Source: Arthrobacter sp. StoSoilB19
Lineage (GTDB): Bacteria; Actinomycetota; Actinomycetes; Actinomycetales; Micrococcaceae
DNA length: 64,000 nt
Direction: 5' to 3'
NCBI RefSeq assembly: GCF_019977275.1
Contig: NZ_AP024650.1
Coordinates: 248,001 to 312,000 of the forward strand
Each line of letters begins with the position of its first letter. The first letter of the stretch is position 1. The position numbers and the translations under genes are program-made. The notes under the pieces are model-generated. The model made no database searches. It saw only the letters and a list, made by a program, of their open reading frames with translations, and had not been told where the DNA came from. Positions 17,452-26,741 of the stretch are shown piece after piece.

Positions 17452-19140
17452 TCAGGATTCCGGCAGGATGAATGTTGCCCTGGTACCCCGGCCGGGTTCA
17501 CTCTCCAGGCTGATTGATCCGCCGTGGCCCTCAACAATGGTCTTGCTCACCGGCAGGCCCAGGCCGGCGCCGGGAATGGCGGTTTCACGCGACCGGGCCG
17601 AACGGAAGAACTTGCTGAAGGCCTGCTCCTGCTCCTCCCCGGTCATCCCCAAGCCGGTGTCCGTGATGGAGCAGGCCAGGCCCTCCCGGGTCCGGAAGGC
17701 CCGGGCGGTTATCAGGCCGCCGTTGGGGGAGTACTTGATGGCGTTCGAAAGCAGGTTCCGGATCACCTGGCCGATCCGTGCCGGATCCATCCTGGCATGA
17801 AGCGGCTGCTCCACATCGAGCACCAGCTGCAGTCCGTTGCCGGCAGCCGTGGGCGAAGCTGCGTCCACCTCCCGGGCCACCAGCCGGGCAAGGTCCGCCT
17901 GCTCCAGCGCGAGGTCCACGCGTTCCGAGGCGACCGCAATGAGGTCGTTGACGAGTCCCAGCAGGTGTTCGGCATTCCGGCGCACCACCAGGAGCTCGTC
18001 GCGGATGTCCTCATGCCCGGGTTCGTCCAGGACCAGTTCCAGGTAGCCGAGGATGGATGTCAGGGGGGTCCGCAGCTCGTGCGAAACCGTGGCAACGAAG
18101 TTGTCCTTGGCCGCCAGCGCACCGATCAGGCTGGTGACGTCCACAAACGTGATGACGGCGCCGCCTTCCTGCCCGCCCGCCGGAGGAAACCCGTGCGAGC
18201 TCACGGAATAGGCGCGCTGCCGGTCCGCCGGGCCGGCCCAGTACAGCTCGTCAATGAAGGCTTCTCCCGCTGCGGCGCGGGCAGCGGGAAGCAGGTTTGC
18301 CGGCACTGGAGTGGAGCGGTCGGCGGACATCAGGGGTGCCTGGCCCCCTGCCGGGCTGATGACGCCGGCAAGGGCAGGGTCCGCGTGCATTGCCCTGTTT
18401 GCCAGCACCGTGTTCCCTTTGGCGTCCACCACCCAAACGCCCAAGCCAACCGCCCTGAGCACTGCGTCGAGCAGGGCCTGCCGGCGGACGCTTTCACCGA
18501 GTGTTCGGCCCAGGTGCAGTTCGTTTTCCATGAGCTTGATCCGCTGGCGCCGGATGGTTGTGGCCATCACATGCGCGGTCACCGCTATGACTGACAGGAC
18601 CAGGGGAAGGATCAGGGTCCTGATCATCGATCCCCCCAGCACCGGGGAGCCCTGGACAACAGACGGAACCACGGTACTGAGGACTGCCCCGGCCATGGCC
18701 AGGACAGGCATGTACGGCCGGTCGTGGACGGAGAGCCAGATGACGGGGAACACCAGCATGATGCTGAGGACGTTGAAGGGCGGGCCTCCCGCCTCACGGG
18801 TGAACCCGATGGCCAGGCAGTCGAGCAGCGGGATGACGGCGAACGCACCTGCAGGGAGCCGGCCCCAGGGTGTTGCAAAGCACGCCGCGGCAATTGCCAG
18901 ATGGAAGAGCAGCGCCGCCACGAACAGGTTGTCGTCGAACGTCTTCGGGCTGAAGATTGCCGTGGCGATCACCACGAGTGCAACCGTGGCCGTGACCGGC
19001 AGCTGGCTTGCGGCCACGCGCTTCCGGATGCTCAGGCCTTCGAGCAGTCCGTCAATCCGGTCCGACACAACCGGCTGCACAGGCGCCATGCGTACGCGGC
19101 CCGCACGGTCGGCGGTGCCCTGCTGTTCCTTGATTGCCAT
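17452..19140 (-). CDS. Orphan membrane sensor histidine kinase
   Basis: 562 residues from the ATG at 19140 (preceded by GGGGG); an in-frame start at 19179 is possible. About five or six N-terminal membrane helices are followed by a PAS-like segment (LRAVGLGVWVVDAKGNTVLAN). The kinase core follows: H-box VSHELRTPLTS, N-box NLLSNAIKYS, G1 DTGLGM and G2 GAGLGLPVSK. No response regulator lies beside it, so its partner is unknown. The HPEVRTPLT-like H-box and core order match classical HisKA/HATPase_c kinases. Confidence 0.88.
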   Translation of the reverse strand: MAIKEQQGTADRAGRVRMAPVQPVVSDRIDGLLEGLSIRKRVAASQLPVTATVALVVIATAIFSPKTFDDNLFVAALLFHLAIAAACFATPWGRLPAGAFAVIPLLDCLAIGFTREAGGPPFNVLSIMLVFPVIWLSVHDRPYMPVLAMAGAVLSTVVPSVVQGSPVLGGSMIRTLILPLVLSVIAVTAHVMATTIRRQRIKLMENELHLGRTLGESVRRQALLDAVLRAVGLGVWVVDAKGNTVLANRAMHADPALAGVISPAGGQAPLMSADRSTPVPANLLPAARAAAGEAFIDELYWAGPADRQRAYSVSSHGFPPAGGQEGGAVITFVDVTSLIGALAAKDNFVATVSHELRTPLTSILGYLELVLDEPGHEDIRDELLVVRRNAEHLLGLVNDLIAVASERVDLALEQADLARLVAREVDAASPTAAGNGLQLVLDVEQPLHARMDPARIGQVIRNLLSNAIKYSPNGGLITARAFRTREGLACSITDTGLGMTGEEQEQAFSKFFRSARSRETAIPGAGLGLPVSKTIVEGHGGSISLESEPGRGTRATFILPES

Positions 19141-19263
19141 GTTTCCCCCAGCGCAGAAACCAAAAGCCTCCGTCTGCAAGAAGGTTTTGCACCAACAGTA
19201 CCCGCCGAAAGCCCTGCAGAAACCAGGGCAGGGCGTTCCGTGGGCGCCGGCAATCTCCTGCCG

Positions 19264-20637
19264 CTACCCGATCAGGAGGCTGAGCGCTTCCGTGAGGTGT
19301 TCCACTTCCCGGACCGAAAACCCTGCAGGCACAGGGCCCGGGCCGGTGTGGCTGGCCGGAACCACGGCGTGGGTGAATCCCAGCCGGTGTGCCTCCTGGA
19401 TGCGCTGGTTGATGCCCGGTACTGGCCGGACTTCACCTGCCAGCCCCACCTCGCCGAAGGCGATCAGCCGGACAGGCAGGGGCTTGCGGGCCTTGGCCGA
19501 CGCCACGGCGAGGGCCACCGCAAGGTCCGTTGCCGGTTCGCTGAGCTTCACCCCGCCCACGGTGGCAACGTACGAATCGTCCTTGTGCAGCTGGGTCCCT
19601 GCGCGCTGCTGCAGCACGGCCAGGAGCATGGAAACCCGGGAACTGTCCAGCCCGCTGGTGGCCCGCCGCGGCTGAGAGTTGGGGCTTTCCGCCAGCAGCG
19701 ACTGCACCTCCGCCAGCAGGGGGCGGCGCCCCTCCATGGTGACGGTGATGCAGGTCCCGGAAACCGGATCCTTGGTGCGGCTGACGAACAGCCCGCTGGG
19801 ATCGGCCAGGCCGTCGATGCCGTTTTCATTCAGGTCGAAGCAGCCCACGTCATCCGTGGGCCCGTACCGGTTCTTCACGGCACGGAGCAGCCGCAGCCGG
19901 GAGTGCCGCTCACCTTCGAACTGGCACACCACATCCACCAGGTGTTCCAGCAGCCGCGGTCCGGCAATGGAACCGTCCTTCGTGACGTGGCCCACCAGCA
20001 GGGTTGTCATGTTCCGCCGCTTGGCTGCGGCAATGATGGAAGCCGCCACTTCCCGGACCTGGGACACGCCACCGGCACTGCCGTCCACGTCCGCGCTGCT
20101 GAGCGTCTGCACCGAGTCCACGATCAGCAGCCGAGGTTCGATCTTCTCCACCTGCCCCAGCGCCTGCCCAAGGTCCGTCTCCGCTGACAGGTAGAGGGAT
20201 TCGGCGACGGCGTCGATCCGCTCCGCCCGCAGCTTCACCTGGGCGGCCGACTCTTCGCCGGTGACATACAGGACGTCCTGGGCTGTCCGCGCGAACTTGG
20301 CGGCAACGTCCAGCAGCAGGGTGGACTTGCCGACCCCGGGCTCACCCGCCAGCAGGATGACGGCGCCGGGAACCAGTCCGCCGCCCAGCACCCTGTCCAG
20401 TTCATCCACCCCTGTTGGCAGGAACGCCGCGGTGGTGGCGTCCACGTCCGCGATCCGCCGCGCCGGCTCCACGACTGTTGTGGCCGCGGTGGTCCGCGCC
20501 ACCGCCGTGCCTGTTTCCTCAACCGTGCCCCACGCCTGGCACTCGCCGCAGCGGCCCACCCACTTCACGGTGGTCCAGCCGCATTCGGCGCATTTGTATG
20601 CGGGCGCCTTGGAGGCCCGGGAAGTCTTTGTTGCCAT
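19264..20637 (-). CDS. radA: DNA repair protein RadA
   Basis: RadA is a RecA-like ATPase that drives branch migration during recombination. 457 residues from the ATG at 20637. It has the N-terminal C4 zinc finger (CAECGW...CGEC), Walker A GEPGVGKST, the RadA-specific KNRYG (VKNRYGPTDD) and a C-terminal Lon-like domain with GGVKLSEPATDLA. An in-frame GTG/ATG run extends upstream, but the zinc finger fixes the start. disA is about 17 kb away. Confidence 0.95.
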   Translation of the reverse strand: MATKTSRASKAPAYKCAECGWTTVKWVGRCGECQAWGTVEETGTAVARTTAATTVVEPARRIADVDATTAAFLPTGVDELDRVLGGGLVPGAVILLAGEPGVGKSTLLLDVAAKFARTAQDVLYVTGEESAAQVKLRAERIDAVAESLYLSAETDLGQALGQVEKIEPRLLIVDSVQTLSSADVDGSAGGVSQVREVAASIIAAAKRRNMTTLLVGHVTKDGSIAGPRLLEHLVDVVCQFEGERHSRLRLLRAVKNRYGPTDDVGCFDLNENGIDGLADPSGLFVSRTKDPVSGTCITVTMEGRRPLLAEVQSLLAESPNSQPRRATSGLDSSRVSMLLAVLQQRAGTQLHKDDSYVATVGGVKLSEPATDLAVALAVASAKARKPLPVRLIAFGEVGLAGEVRPVPGINQRIQEAHRLGFTHAVVPASHTGPGPVPAGFSVREVEHLTEALSLLIG

Positions 20638-20702
20638 GCGTCCAACCCTAGTGGCGGGCACCGACATCGGGCCCACCCCGCGCTGGGCCCGGCCCATCCC
20701 GC

Positions 20703-21830
20703 CTACAGTGCGGGCAGCACGTCCCTGGCCTCGTCCGCGTCCATGCCCGTGGCCTCCAGCAGATCCACCATCAGTGGCCGGAACAGCATCACCACCGTTT
20801 CGCCCTCCAGCCGCTGCACCTCCAGGAGTTTGGGGTGCAGGCGAAGGGCGATTTCGCTCAGGTCGCGCCGGGCCGTACGCAGATGGGCGCGGCGGACGCC
20901 GTCGTGCGATTCCGCAAGGCCCAGCGAAAGCTCATCAATCGCGGCAGCGGTCTCCTGCAGCACCTCCGCGATGCTGTCCGTGGCCTCGTCCGAGAGGGCG
21001 GCGTGGTTGATGGCGCTGGTGAGCCGCCGCGCAAAGACTCGGCTGTTGCGCAGGGCCAGGTCGATGAAGTCCAGCGACTGCTTGAGCCGGTCCAGTTCAT
21101 CCCGGTGCCGGCGGTAGGCGGGCGCCAGCGTGGCAACTTCCCCGGAGGCCCGCAGCGACTGCCGCATGGCATCGACCAGGGGCTGGCAGTTCCTGCCGCG
21201 GATCAGCGCATGCCACGCTTGGGTAGAGTCGCTGTTGGCCAGCGCGGAGGCGCATTCCCGCAGCACTTCCGCCAGTTCGTGCAGCAGTTTCTGGACGTCG
21301 CGGCGTGGTTCCCGCCGTGGGTCCTTGGGCATGAGGATGGTCACCAGCAGGGCGCACAGGCCGCCCACCACCGCATCGATGCTCCGGGTGAACGGTCCGC
21401 CCGACGGCGCCGGAAGCAGCACCACCAGCAGCGACTGCAGGGCCAGTTGGGTGGTGAAGATGTTCCCGCTGTCCAGGAACCGCGCCAGCAGGATGGAGAA
21501 GAGAAGAACGACGGCGGCCACCCAGATTTCCCCGCCCAGCCAGTGCAGGAGCAGGTCGCCAACGGCGATCCCGATGGTGCAGCCCAGGCCCACTTCCATC
21601 ACGCGCCGCAGCCGCGGTTCCCGCGAAAACCCGAGCGCGATCAGCGAGGAGGTGGCGGCAAACAGCGGGCCGGAGTGGCCCAGGACGTATTCCGCGAAGG
21701 CGTAGGCGCCCACCGCGCAGACGGTCATCTGGATGGCAGGGACGAACGAGTTGCGGCTCCGGATCAGGCCGGTCCGGACGCGGCTGCGCAGGAACCGTTG
21801 GGTTGCCGAGAGTCCTGCTTCGATTGCCAT
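20703..21830 (-). CDS. FUSC-family (aromatic acid exporter-like) membrane protein
   Basis: 375 residues from the ATG at 21830 (MAIEAGLS). The N-terminal half has about six hydrophobic segments (VCAVGAYAFAEYVLG and SSLIALGFSREPRLRRVMEVG flank the first two). The C-terminal half is a long helical cytoplasmic domain. This is the FUSC/DUF939 layout of efflux proteins such as AaeB. The frame continues upstream with low-quality sequence, so the shorter start was chosen. Substrate unknown. It is divergent from pstS. Confidence 0.75.
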   Translation of the reverse strand: MAIEAGLSATQRFLRSRVRTGLIRSRNSFVPAIQMTVCAVGAYAFAEYVLGHSGPLFAATSSLIALGFSREPRLRRVMEVGLGCTIGIAVGDLLLHWLGGEIWVAAVVLLFSILLARFLDSGNIFTTQLALQSLLVVLLPAPSGGPFTRSIDAVVGGLCALLVTILMPKDPRREPRRDVQKLLHELAEVLRECASALANSDSTQAWHALIRGRNCQPLVDAMRQSLRASGEVATLAPAYRRHRDELDRLKQSLDFIDLALRNSRVFARRLTSAINHAALSDEATDSIAEVLQETAAAIDELSLGLAESHDGVRRAHLRTARRDLSEIALRLHPKLLEVQRLEGETVVMLFRPLMVDLLEATGMDADEARDVLPAL

Positions 21831-21938
21831 GGGTTCAAGTCTATTCAGTGGCGGTGGAGCACCCGGGCAGGCCACTACGGCCGGACCTGTGATCCGCGCA
21901 ATGGTGACCCGGCATTTGTCAGCCAATATCCCGCCGTC

Positions 21939-21960
21939 GTTAATCCTCCGTTCACTTTGG
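21939..21960 (+). promoter_or_regulatory. PHO box upstream of pstS
   Basis: Two adjacent 11-nt direct repeat units, GTTAATCCTCC and GTTCACTTTGG, match the PhoP site known from Streptomyces (repeats of GTTCACC type). It lies about 120 bases before the pstS start, so the high-affinity phosphate operon is probably switched on by PhoP under phosphate limitation. Confidence 0.7.
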
Positions 21961-22080
21961 ACAGCCCATCCCGTTACCTGCAGCCCATAACTTACTGAAA
22001 GGTACACACCGTACGCATCGCGCAGCAGGGTTCTCCGGCCCTGTCCCGCACCTGAATAACCCTGGAAGGGGTACATCTAA

Positions 22081-23202
22081 GTGAAGGCACTCCGCTTCGG
22101 CCGCCACGCGGCTATCGCTGTCATCGCAGCCGGCGCACTCGCGCTCAGCGCCTGCGGTTCAGACAATGCCACGGGCACCGCTCCTGCCGGCAGCCAGTCC
22201 GCCGGCGGCACCAAGGTCACCGGCACGCTGACCGGCATCGGCTCCTCCGCCCAGGGCGCCGCCATGGACGCCTGGAAGACCAACTTTGCCTCCGCCAACT
22301 CCGGCGCCACCGTGCAGTACTCCCCGGACGGCTCCGGAGCAGGCCGCAAAGCCATCCTGGACGGCTCGGCCCAGTTCGCCGGCTCCGACGCGTACCTGAA
22401 GGATGACGAATACGCCTCCTCCAAGTCCGTCTGCGGCCCCGACGGCGCCATCAACGTCCCGGTCTACATCTCCCCGATCGCTGTGGCCTTCAACGTTCCC
22501 GGCGTCACGGACCTGAAGCTTGACGCCACCACCGTGGCCAAGATCTTCCGCGGCCAGATCACCAAGTGGAACGACCCCGCCATCGCCGCCCTGAACGCCG
22601 GTGTCTCCCTGCCCGACCTCAAGGTCACCCCGGTGAACCGCTCCGACGACTCGGGCACCACCCAGAACTTCACCGACTACCTCGCCGCCGCTGCCTCCGA
22701 CGTCTGGACCGACAAGGCCGCCGGTGTCTGGCCTGCCAGCCTGCAGGGTGAGAACGCCAAGGGAACCTCCGGCGTGGTCAAGACCGTGACGGACACCCCC
22801 GGTGCCGTGACCTACGCCGACGACTCCGCCGTGAGCGGCAAGCTGGGCGTGGCCCAGATCAAGGTGGGCGAGTCCTTCACCAAGATCTCCGCCGATGCTG
22901 CCGCCAAGGCAGTGGACGCCGGCAAGCCGGTTGAAGGCCGCGCCGCCAACGACCTGTCCATCAAGCTGGACCGCAAGACCACCATCGAAGGCGCCTACCC
23001 GATCGTCCTGGTGTCCTTCCACGTCCTGTGCACCACGTACGACAAGCAGGAGACCGTGGACCTGGTCAAGGCCTTCGAGCACTACGTAGTTTCCGCTGAA
23101 GGCCAGAAGGCCGCAGCAGACTCGGCCAAGTCCGCTCCGCTGTCCTCGGACCTCGCAGCCAAGGCTGTCAAGGCGATCGACTCGATCAAGGCCAAGTCCT
23201 AG
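22081..23202 (+). CDS. pstS: Phosphate ABC transporter, phosphate-binding lipoprotein
   Basis: 373 residues from a GTG start. The signal peptide ends in a lipobox (ALSACGS, Cys25). Phosphate-binding loops typical of PstS are present: GSSAQGAAMDAW, SPDGSGAGRKAI and RSDDSGTTQNF. It captures Pi for PstCAB. The operon order is pstS, pstC, pstA, pstB with a strong hairpin after pstS. Confidence 0.95.
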   Translation: MKALRFGRHAAIAVIAAGALALSACGSDNATGTAPAGSQSAGGTKVTGTLTGIGSSAQGAAMDAWKTNFASANSGATVQYSPDGSGAGRKAILDGSAQFAGSDAYLKDDEYASSKSVCGPDGAINVPVYISPIAVAFNVPGVTDLKLDATTVAKIFRGQITKWNDPAIAALNAGVSLPDLKVTPVNRSDDSGTTQNFTDYLAAAASDVWTDKAAGVWPASLQGENAKGTSGVVKTVTDTPGAVTYADDSAVSGKLGVAQIKVGESFTKISADAAAKAVDAGKPVEGRAANDLSIKLDRKTTIEGAYPIVLVSFHVLCTTYDKQETVDLVKAFEHYVVSAEGQKAAADSAKSAPLSSDLAAKAVKAIDSIKAKS

Positions 23203-23220
23203 CCTTCGCTGCGAAACCGG

Positions 23221-23253
23221 GTTCCCCGCCTGCCGGAAGGCAGTGCGGGGAAC
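23221..23253 (+). terminator. Hairpin between pstS and pstC
   Basis: GTTCCCCGC (23221-23229) pairs with GCGGGGAAC (23245-23253), and the loop contains a further TGCC/GGCA stem. There is no U tract, so it more likely attenuates or blocks 3' decay than terminates fully. Such hairpins let the binding protein be made in excess over the membrane subunits. Confidence 0.6.
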
Positions 23254-23305
23254 TTGGCTTTGCACCCTGCATTCCCAATCCAGCAACGACTCGAAGGGCC
23301 GTCGA

Positions 23306-24238
23306 ATGACCGCCACCCCCCTGACAAGTACCCAAGGCGCCGGACGCGCCGGGGATAAAGTCTTTTCCGGCGCCACGCTGGCAGCCGGGTGCCTGATCCT
23401 TGCCGTCCTCTTCGGCGTCGCACTGTTCCTGGTTGTCCAGGCAGTTCCCGCCCTGACCGCGCCCGCCGACAAGATCCAGGGCGGCCAGGGCTTTTTCGCC
23501 TACATCTGGCCCATCGTGATCGGCACTCTCATCGCGGCCGTCATCGCACTGGTCATCGCCACCCCCATCGCCATTGGCGTGGCGCTGTTCATCTCACACT
23601 TCGCACCGCGCCGCCTTGCCTCCGGACTGGGCTATGTGGTTGACCTGCTCGCCGCCATTCCGTCCGTGGTCTACGGTGCCTGGGGTGCAGCGTTCCTGGC
23701 AAAGGAAATCTCTCCGGCGTACGTCTGGCTGGCGGCCAACATGGGCTGGCTTCCCATCTTCCAGGGTCCGGCCTCCACCACCGGCAAGACAATCCTCACC
23801 GCAGGCATCGTCCTGGCGGTTATGGTCCTGCCGATCATCACCTCGCTGTCGCGCGAGATTTTCCTGCAGACCCCCAAGCTGCATGAAGAAGCCGCGTTGG
23901 CCCTGGGCGCTACCCGCTGGGAAATGATCAAGATGGCAGTGCTGCCCTTCGGCAGGCCGGGCATCATCAGCGCCGTCATGCTGGGCCTGGGCCGCGCGCT
24001 GGGCGAAACCATGGCCGTTGCCCTGGTCCTGTCCTCCGGCGCATTGACGGCCAGCCTGATCCAGTCCGGCAACCAAACCATCGCTGCCGAGATCGCCCTG
24101 AACTTCCCGGAAGCCAGCGGCATCAGGGTCAGCACGCTGATCGCCGCCGGCCTGGTCCTGTTCGTCATCACCCTGGCCGTGAACATGATCGCCCGCTGGG
24201 TCATCACCCGGCACAAAGAATTCTCGGGAGCCAACTAA
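23306..24238 (+). CDS. pstC: Phosphate ABC transporter permease PstC
   Basis: 310 residues, about six membrane segments. It has the permease signature for ATPase docking, LHEEAALALGATRWEMIKM, and PstC-like loops (AIPSVVYGAWG). The ATG at 23306 follows GAAGGGCC. pstA begins immediately after the stop. Confidence 0.94.
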   Translation: MTATPLTSTQGAGRAGDKVFSGATLAAGCLILAVLFGVALFLVVQAVPALTAPADKIQGGQGFFAYIWPIVIGTLIAAVIALVIATPIAIGVALFISHFAPRRLASGLGYVVDLLAAIPSVVYGAWGAAFLAKEISPAYVWLAANMGWLPIFQGPASTTGKTILTAGIVLAVMVLPIITSLSREIFLQTPKLHEEAALALGATRWEMIKMAVLPFGRPGIISAVMLGLGRALGETMAVALVLSSGALTASLIQSGNQTIAAEIALNFPEASGIRVSTLIAAGLVLFVITLAVNMIARWVITRHKEFSGAN

Positions 24239-25351
24239 ATGACCTCCACGCTTACGCCCGTCCGCAGCAAGCGGTCGGCGCTCACCAAGGGCCAACTGCC
24301 CAAGTATGCCCCCTACGCCGTCCTGGCTGCGGCCCTGATTGTTGGCGCCGCCATCCTGGCCCTGGTCGGCTTCAATGCGTTCGGCTGGGGACTGGTCTCC
24401 GCGATCCTGTTCGCCATCGGCCTGGTGTCCTGGAGCGCAGTGGTGGAAGGGTCCCGCAAGGCCAAGGACAAGCTGGCCACCTGCCTGGTGGTGGGCTCGT
24501 TCCTGGTGGCCCTCCTGCCCCTGGTTTCGGTGATCTGGACGGTGCTGGTGAACGGCATCCCGGGTCTTATGGACCCCGGGTTCCTCACCACCTCCATGAA
24601 CGGCGTCACGGGCGCCTATGACAACAAGGCCGTGGAAAGCGGCGGCCCGGTGATGGGCGGCATCTACCACGCCCTCCTGGGCACGGTGCAGATCACCTTG
24701 CTTGCCACCATGATTTCCGTTCCGGTGGGGCTGCTCACCGCCATCTACCTGGTGGAGTACGGCCACGACGGCCGCCTGGCCAGGGCCATCACGTTCTTCG
24801 TGGACGTCATGACCGGCATCCCCTCCATCGTGGCGGGCCTGTTCGCTGCCGCGTTCTTCTTCGTGGTGGTGGGCCCGGGCACCAAGACCGGTGCGGTGGC
24901 CGCCGTCGCGCTGTCGGTACTGATGATCCCGGTGGTGGTCCGCTCCAGCGAGGAAATGCTCAAGATCGTCCCCAACGAACTCCGCGAGGCCGCCTACGCC
25001 CTGGGCGTGCGCAAGTGGCGCACCATCCTCAAGGTGGTTATTCCGACGGCGATTTCAGGCATCGCGTCCGGCGTCACCCTGGCGATTGCCCGGGTCATCG
25101 GCGAGACGGCGCCCATCCTGGTCACCGCCGGTTTTGCCACCAGCATCAACTCGAACGTCTTTGGCGGCTGGATGGCTTCGCTGCCCACGTTCATCTACAC
25201 CCAGATCCTCAACCCCACCTCGCCCTCCAACCCGGACCCGTCCTCGCAGCGGGCCTGGGGCGCGGCGCTGGTGCTGATCATCCTGGTGATGGTCCTGAAC
25301 CTGGTGGCCCGCCTGATCGCCAGGATCTTCGCCCCCAAAGCCGGCCGTTAA
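24239..25351 (+). CDS. pstA: Phosphate ABC transporter permease PstA
   Basis: 370 residues, longer than the usual PstA of about 300 because of an N-terminal extension with two or three extra hydrophobic segments. The core has GIPSIVAGLF, ELREAAYALGVRKWRTILKV and the family's C-terminal AARAWGAALVL-like segment. The ATG directly follows the pstC stop. Confidence 0.94.
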   Translation: MTSTLTPVRSKRSALTKGQLPKYAPYAVLAAALIVGAAILALVGFNAFGWGLVSAILFAIGLVSWSAVVEGSRKAKDKLATCLVVGSFLVALLPLVSVIWTVLVNGIPGLMDPGFLTTSMNGVTGAYDNKAVESGGPVMGGIYHALLGTVQITLLATMISVPVGLLTAIYLVEYGHDGRLARAITFFVDVMTGIPSIVAGLFAAAFFFVVVGPGTKTGAVAAVALSVLMIPVVVRSSEEMLKIVPNELREAAYALGVRKWRTILKVVIPTAISGIASGVTLAIARVIGETAPILVTAGFATSINSNVFGGWMASLPTFIYTQILNPTSPSNPDPSSQRAWGAALVLIILVMVLNLVARLIARIFAPKAGR

Positions 25352-25423
25352 CCAGGCCCTCCCTTCCGCCATACCGCGGCGGATCCTAGACTTCAATCCA
25401 TACCCAGTAAGTGAAGGAACTCC

Positions 25424-26203
25424 ATGTCTAAGCGCATCGACGTCAAGGACCTGAACGTGTACTACGGCGATTTCCTTGCCGTGGAGGACGTCAGCATCAA
25501 CATCGAGGCCAAGTCCGTCACCGCGTTCATTGGCCCCTCCGGCTGCGGAAAGTCCACCTTCCTCCGCACCCTGAACCGCATGCACGAGGTCATCCCCGGC
25601 GCGCGCGTCGAGGGTGAGGTCCTGCTGGACGGCGACAACCTCTACGGCCCCGGCGTGGACCCCGTCACCGTGCGCTCCCAGATCGGCATGGTCTTCCAGC
25701 GCCCCAACCCGTTCCCCACCATGTCCATCCGCGACAATGTGCTGGCCGGCGTCAAGCTGAACAACAAGAAGATCTCCAAGGGTGAGGCCGACGTCCTGGT
25801 GGAGCGCTCGCTCAAGGGCGCCAACCTCTGGAACGAGGTCAAGGACCGGCTGGAGAAGCCCGGTTCCGGCCTTTCGGGCGGCCAGCAGCAGCGGCTCTGC
25901 ATTGCCCGCGCCATCGCCGTGGAGCCGCAGGTGATCCTCATGGACGAGCCGTGCTCCGCCCTGGACCCCATTTCCACGCTGGCCATTGAGGACCTCATCA
26001 ATGAGCTCAAGGACCAGTACACGGTGGTGATCGTTACCCACAACATGCAGCAGGCCGCGCGGGTTTCCGACCGGACGGCGTTCTTCAACATCGCGGGCAC
26101 CGGCAAGCCGGGCAAGCTGATCGAATACGGCGACACCCACACGATCTTCAGCAACCCCGTCCAGAAGGCTACTGAGGACTACGTGTCCGGCCGCTTCGGA
26201 TAG
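25424..26203 (+). CDS. pstB: Phosphate ABC transporter ATPase PstB
   Basis: 259 residues. Walker [11 protein letters not shown]-loop VFQRPNPFP (with the Pro-rich form typical of PstB), signature LSGGQQQRL, Walker [14 protein letters not shown] and switch His in VTHNMQQ are all present. It energises Pi uptake by PstCA. No phoU follows directly; the DUF47 gene at 28.4 kb is a PhoU-like protein. Confidence 0.96.
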   Translation: MSKRIDVKDLNVYYGDFLAVEDVSINIEAKSVTAFIGPSGCGKSTFLRTLNRMHEVIPGARVEGEVLLDGDNLYGPGVDPVTVRSQIGMVFQRPNPFPTMSIRDNVLAGVKLNNKKISKGEADVLVERSLKGANLWNEVKDRLEKPGSGLSGGQQQRLCIARAIAVEPQVILMDEPCSALDPISTLAIEDLINELKDQYTVVIVTHNMQQAARVSDRTAFFNIAGTGKPGKLIEYGDTHTIFSNPVQKATEDYVSGRFG

Positions 26204-26248
26204 GGCACTCCAGCGTTGGCGATCTACTGGCCGGTTTAGTACGCTCAT

Positions 26249-26268
26249 CTAGATACTTTTGAATCTAG
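26249..26268. promoter_or_regulatory. AT-rich inverted repeat upstream of a hypothetical gene
   Basis: CTAGAT and ATCTAG flank an 8-base AT-rich centre, 28 bases before the gene at 26296. The low GC and symmetry suggest an operator or promoter element. No cognate regulator is evident. Confidence 0.4.
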
Positions 26269-26295
26269 TAGTAAGTCAGCTAAAGGAGTTTCGCC

Positions 26296-26715
26296 ATGAC
26301 GCAGACGGCCAGCAACGCCCTGGGCCCACAGCTTACGGTGTCCGTCCCCGGGCCGGGCGCACCGGCCCGGGATGCCGTGCTGCCCGTGGAGGGCTTTGCC
26401 GCAGCCGCCGGCCTGGCAGGACCCCTTGCCGCCGGCCCCCTGGCCCCTGAGCTTCAACCACACCTCGGGCTGGCTGCGGCCGGCCTTGAGGAAGAGGGCG
26501 ATGTCCTGTCGGAGGTGTGGCGCACCAGCTCCCACCTCGAAAGCATGCAGTGGGAACTGGACAACGCCCTGCAGTCCCTGCACCAGGCGGTCCGCAACGC
26601 CTCCGCGGCCGGAGTGGCACACCACGAACTCTGCACCGCGGCGAACCTGACCGCCGAGGAGCTCGCGGCCGTCCTGATGGCCGAAACCGATGGCCCGGCC
26701 GCCATCCAGCTCTGA
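26296..26715 (+). CDS. Hypothetical protein
   Basis: 139 residues, acidic. An Ala/Gly/Pro-rich N-terminus of about 65 residues precedes an amphipathic helical region (VWRTSSHLESMQWELDNALQ, then LHQAVRNASAAGVAHHELCTAAN). The end, LTAEELAAVLMAE, resembles a helix-turn-helix-like pair but is too weak to call. An AAAGGAG ribosome binding site precedes the ATG. It lies between the pst and PiT phosphate genes. Confidence 0.65.
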   Translation: MTQTASNALGPQLTVSVPGPGAPARDAVLPVEGFAAAAGLAGPLAAGPLAPELQPHLGLAAAGLEEEGDVLSEVWRTSSHLESMQWELDNALQSLHQAVRNASAAGVAHHELCTAANLTAEELAAVLMAETDGPAAIQL

Positions 26716-26741
26716 CCGGCGCCCGCCCGGGCCGGGCGGGC

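Noticed and set aside
22077..23472. Minus-strand Gly/Val-rich frame opposite pstS
   Set aside because: Repetitive shadow translation of a confirmed phosphate-binding protein gene.
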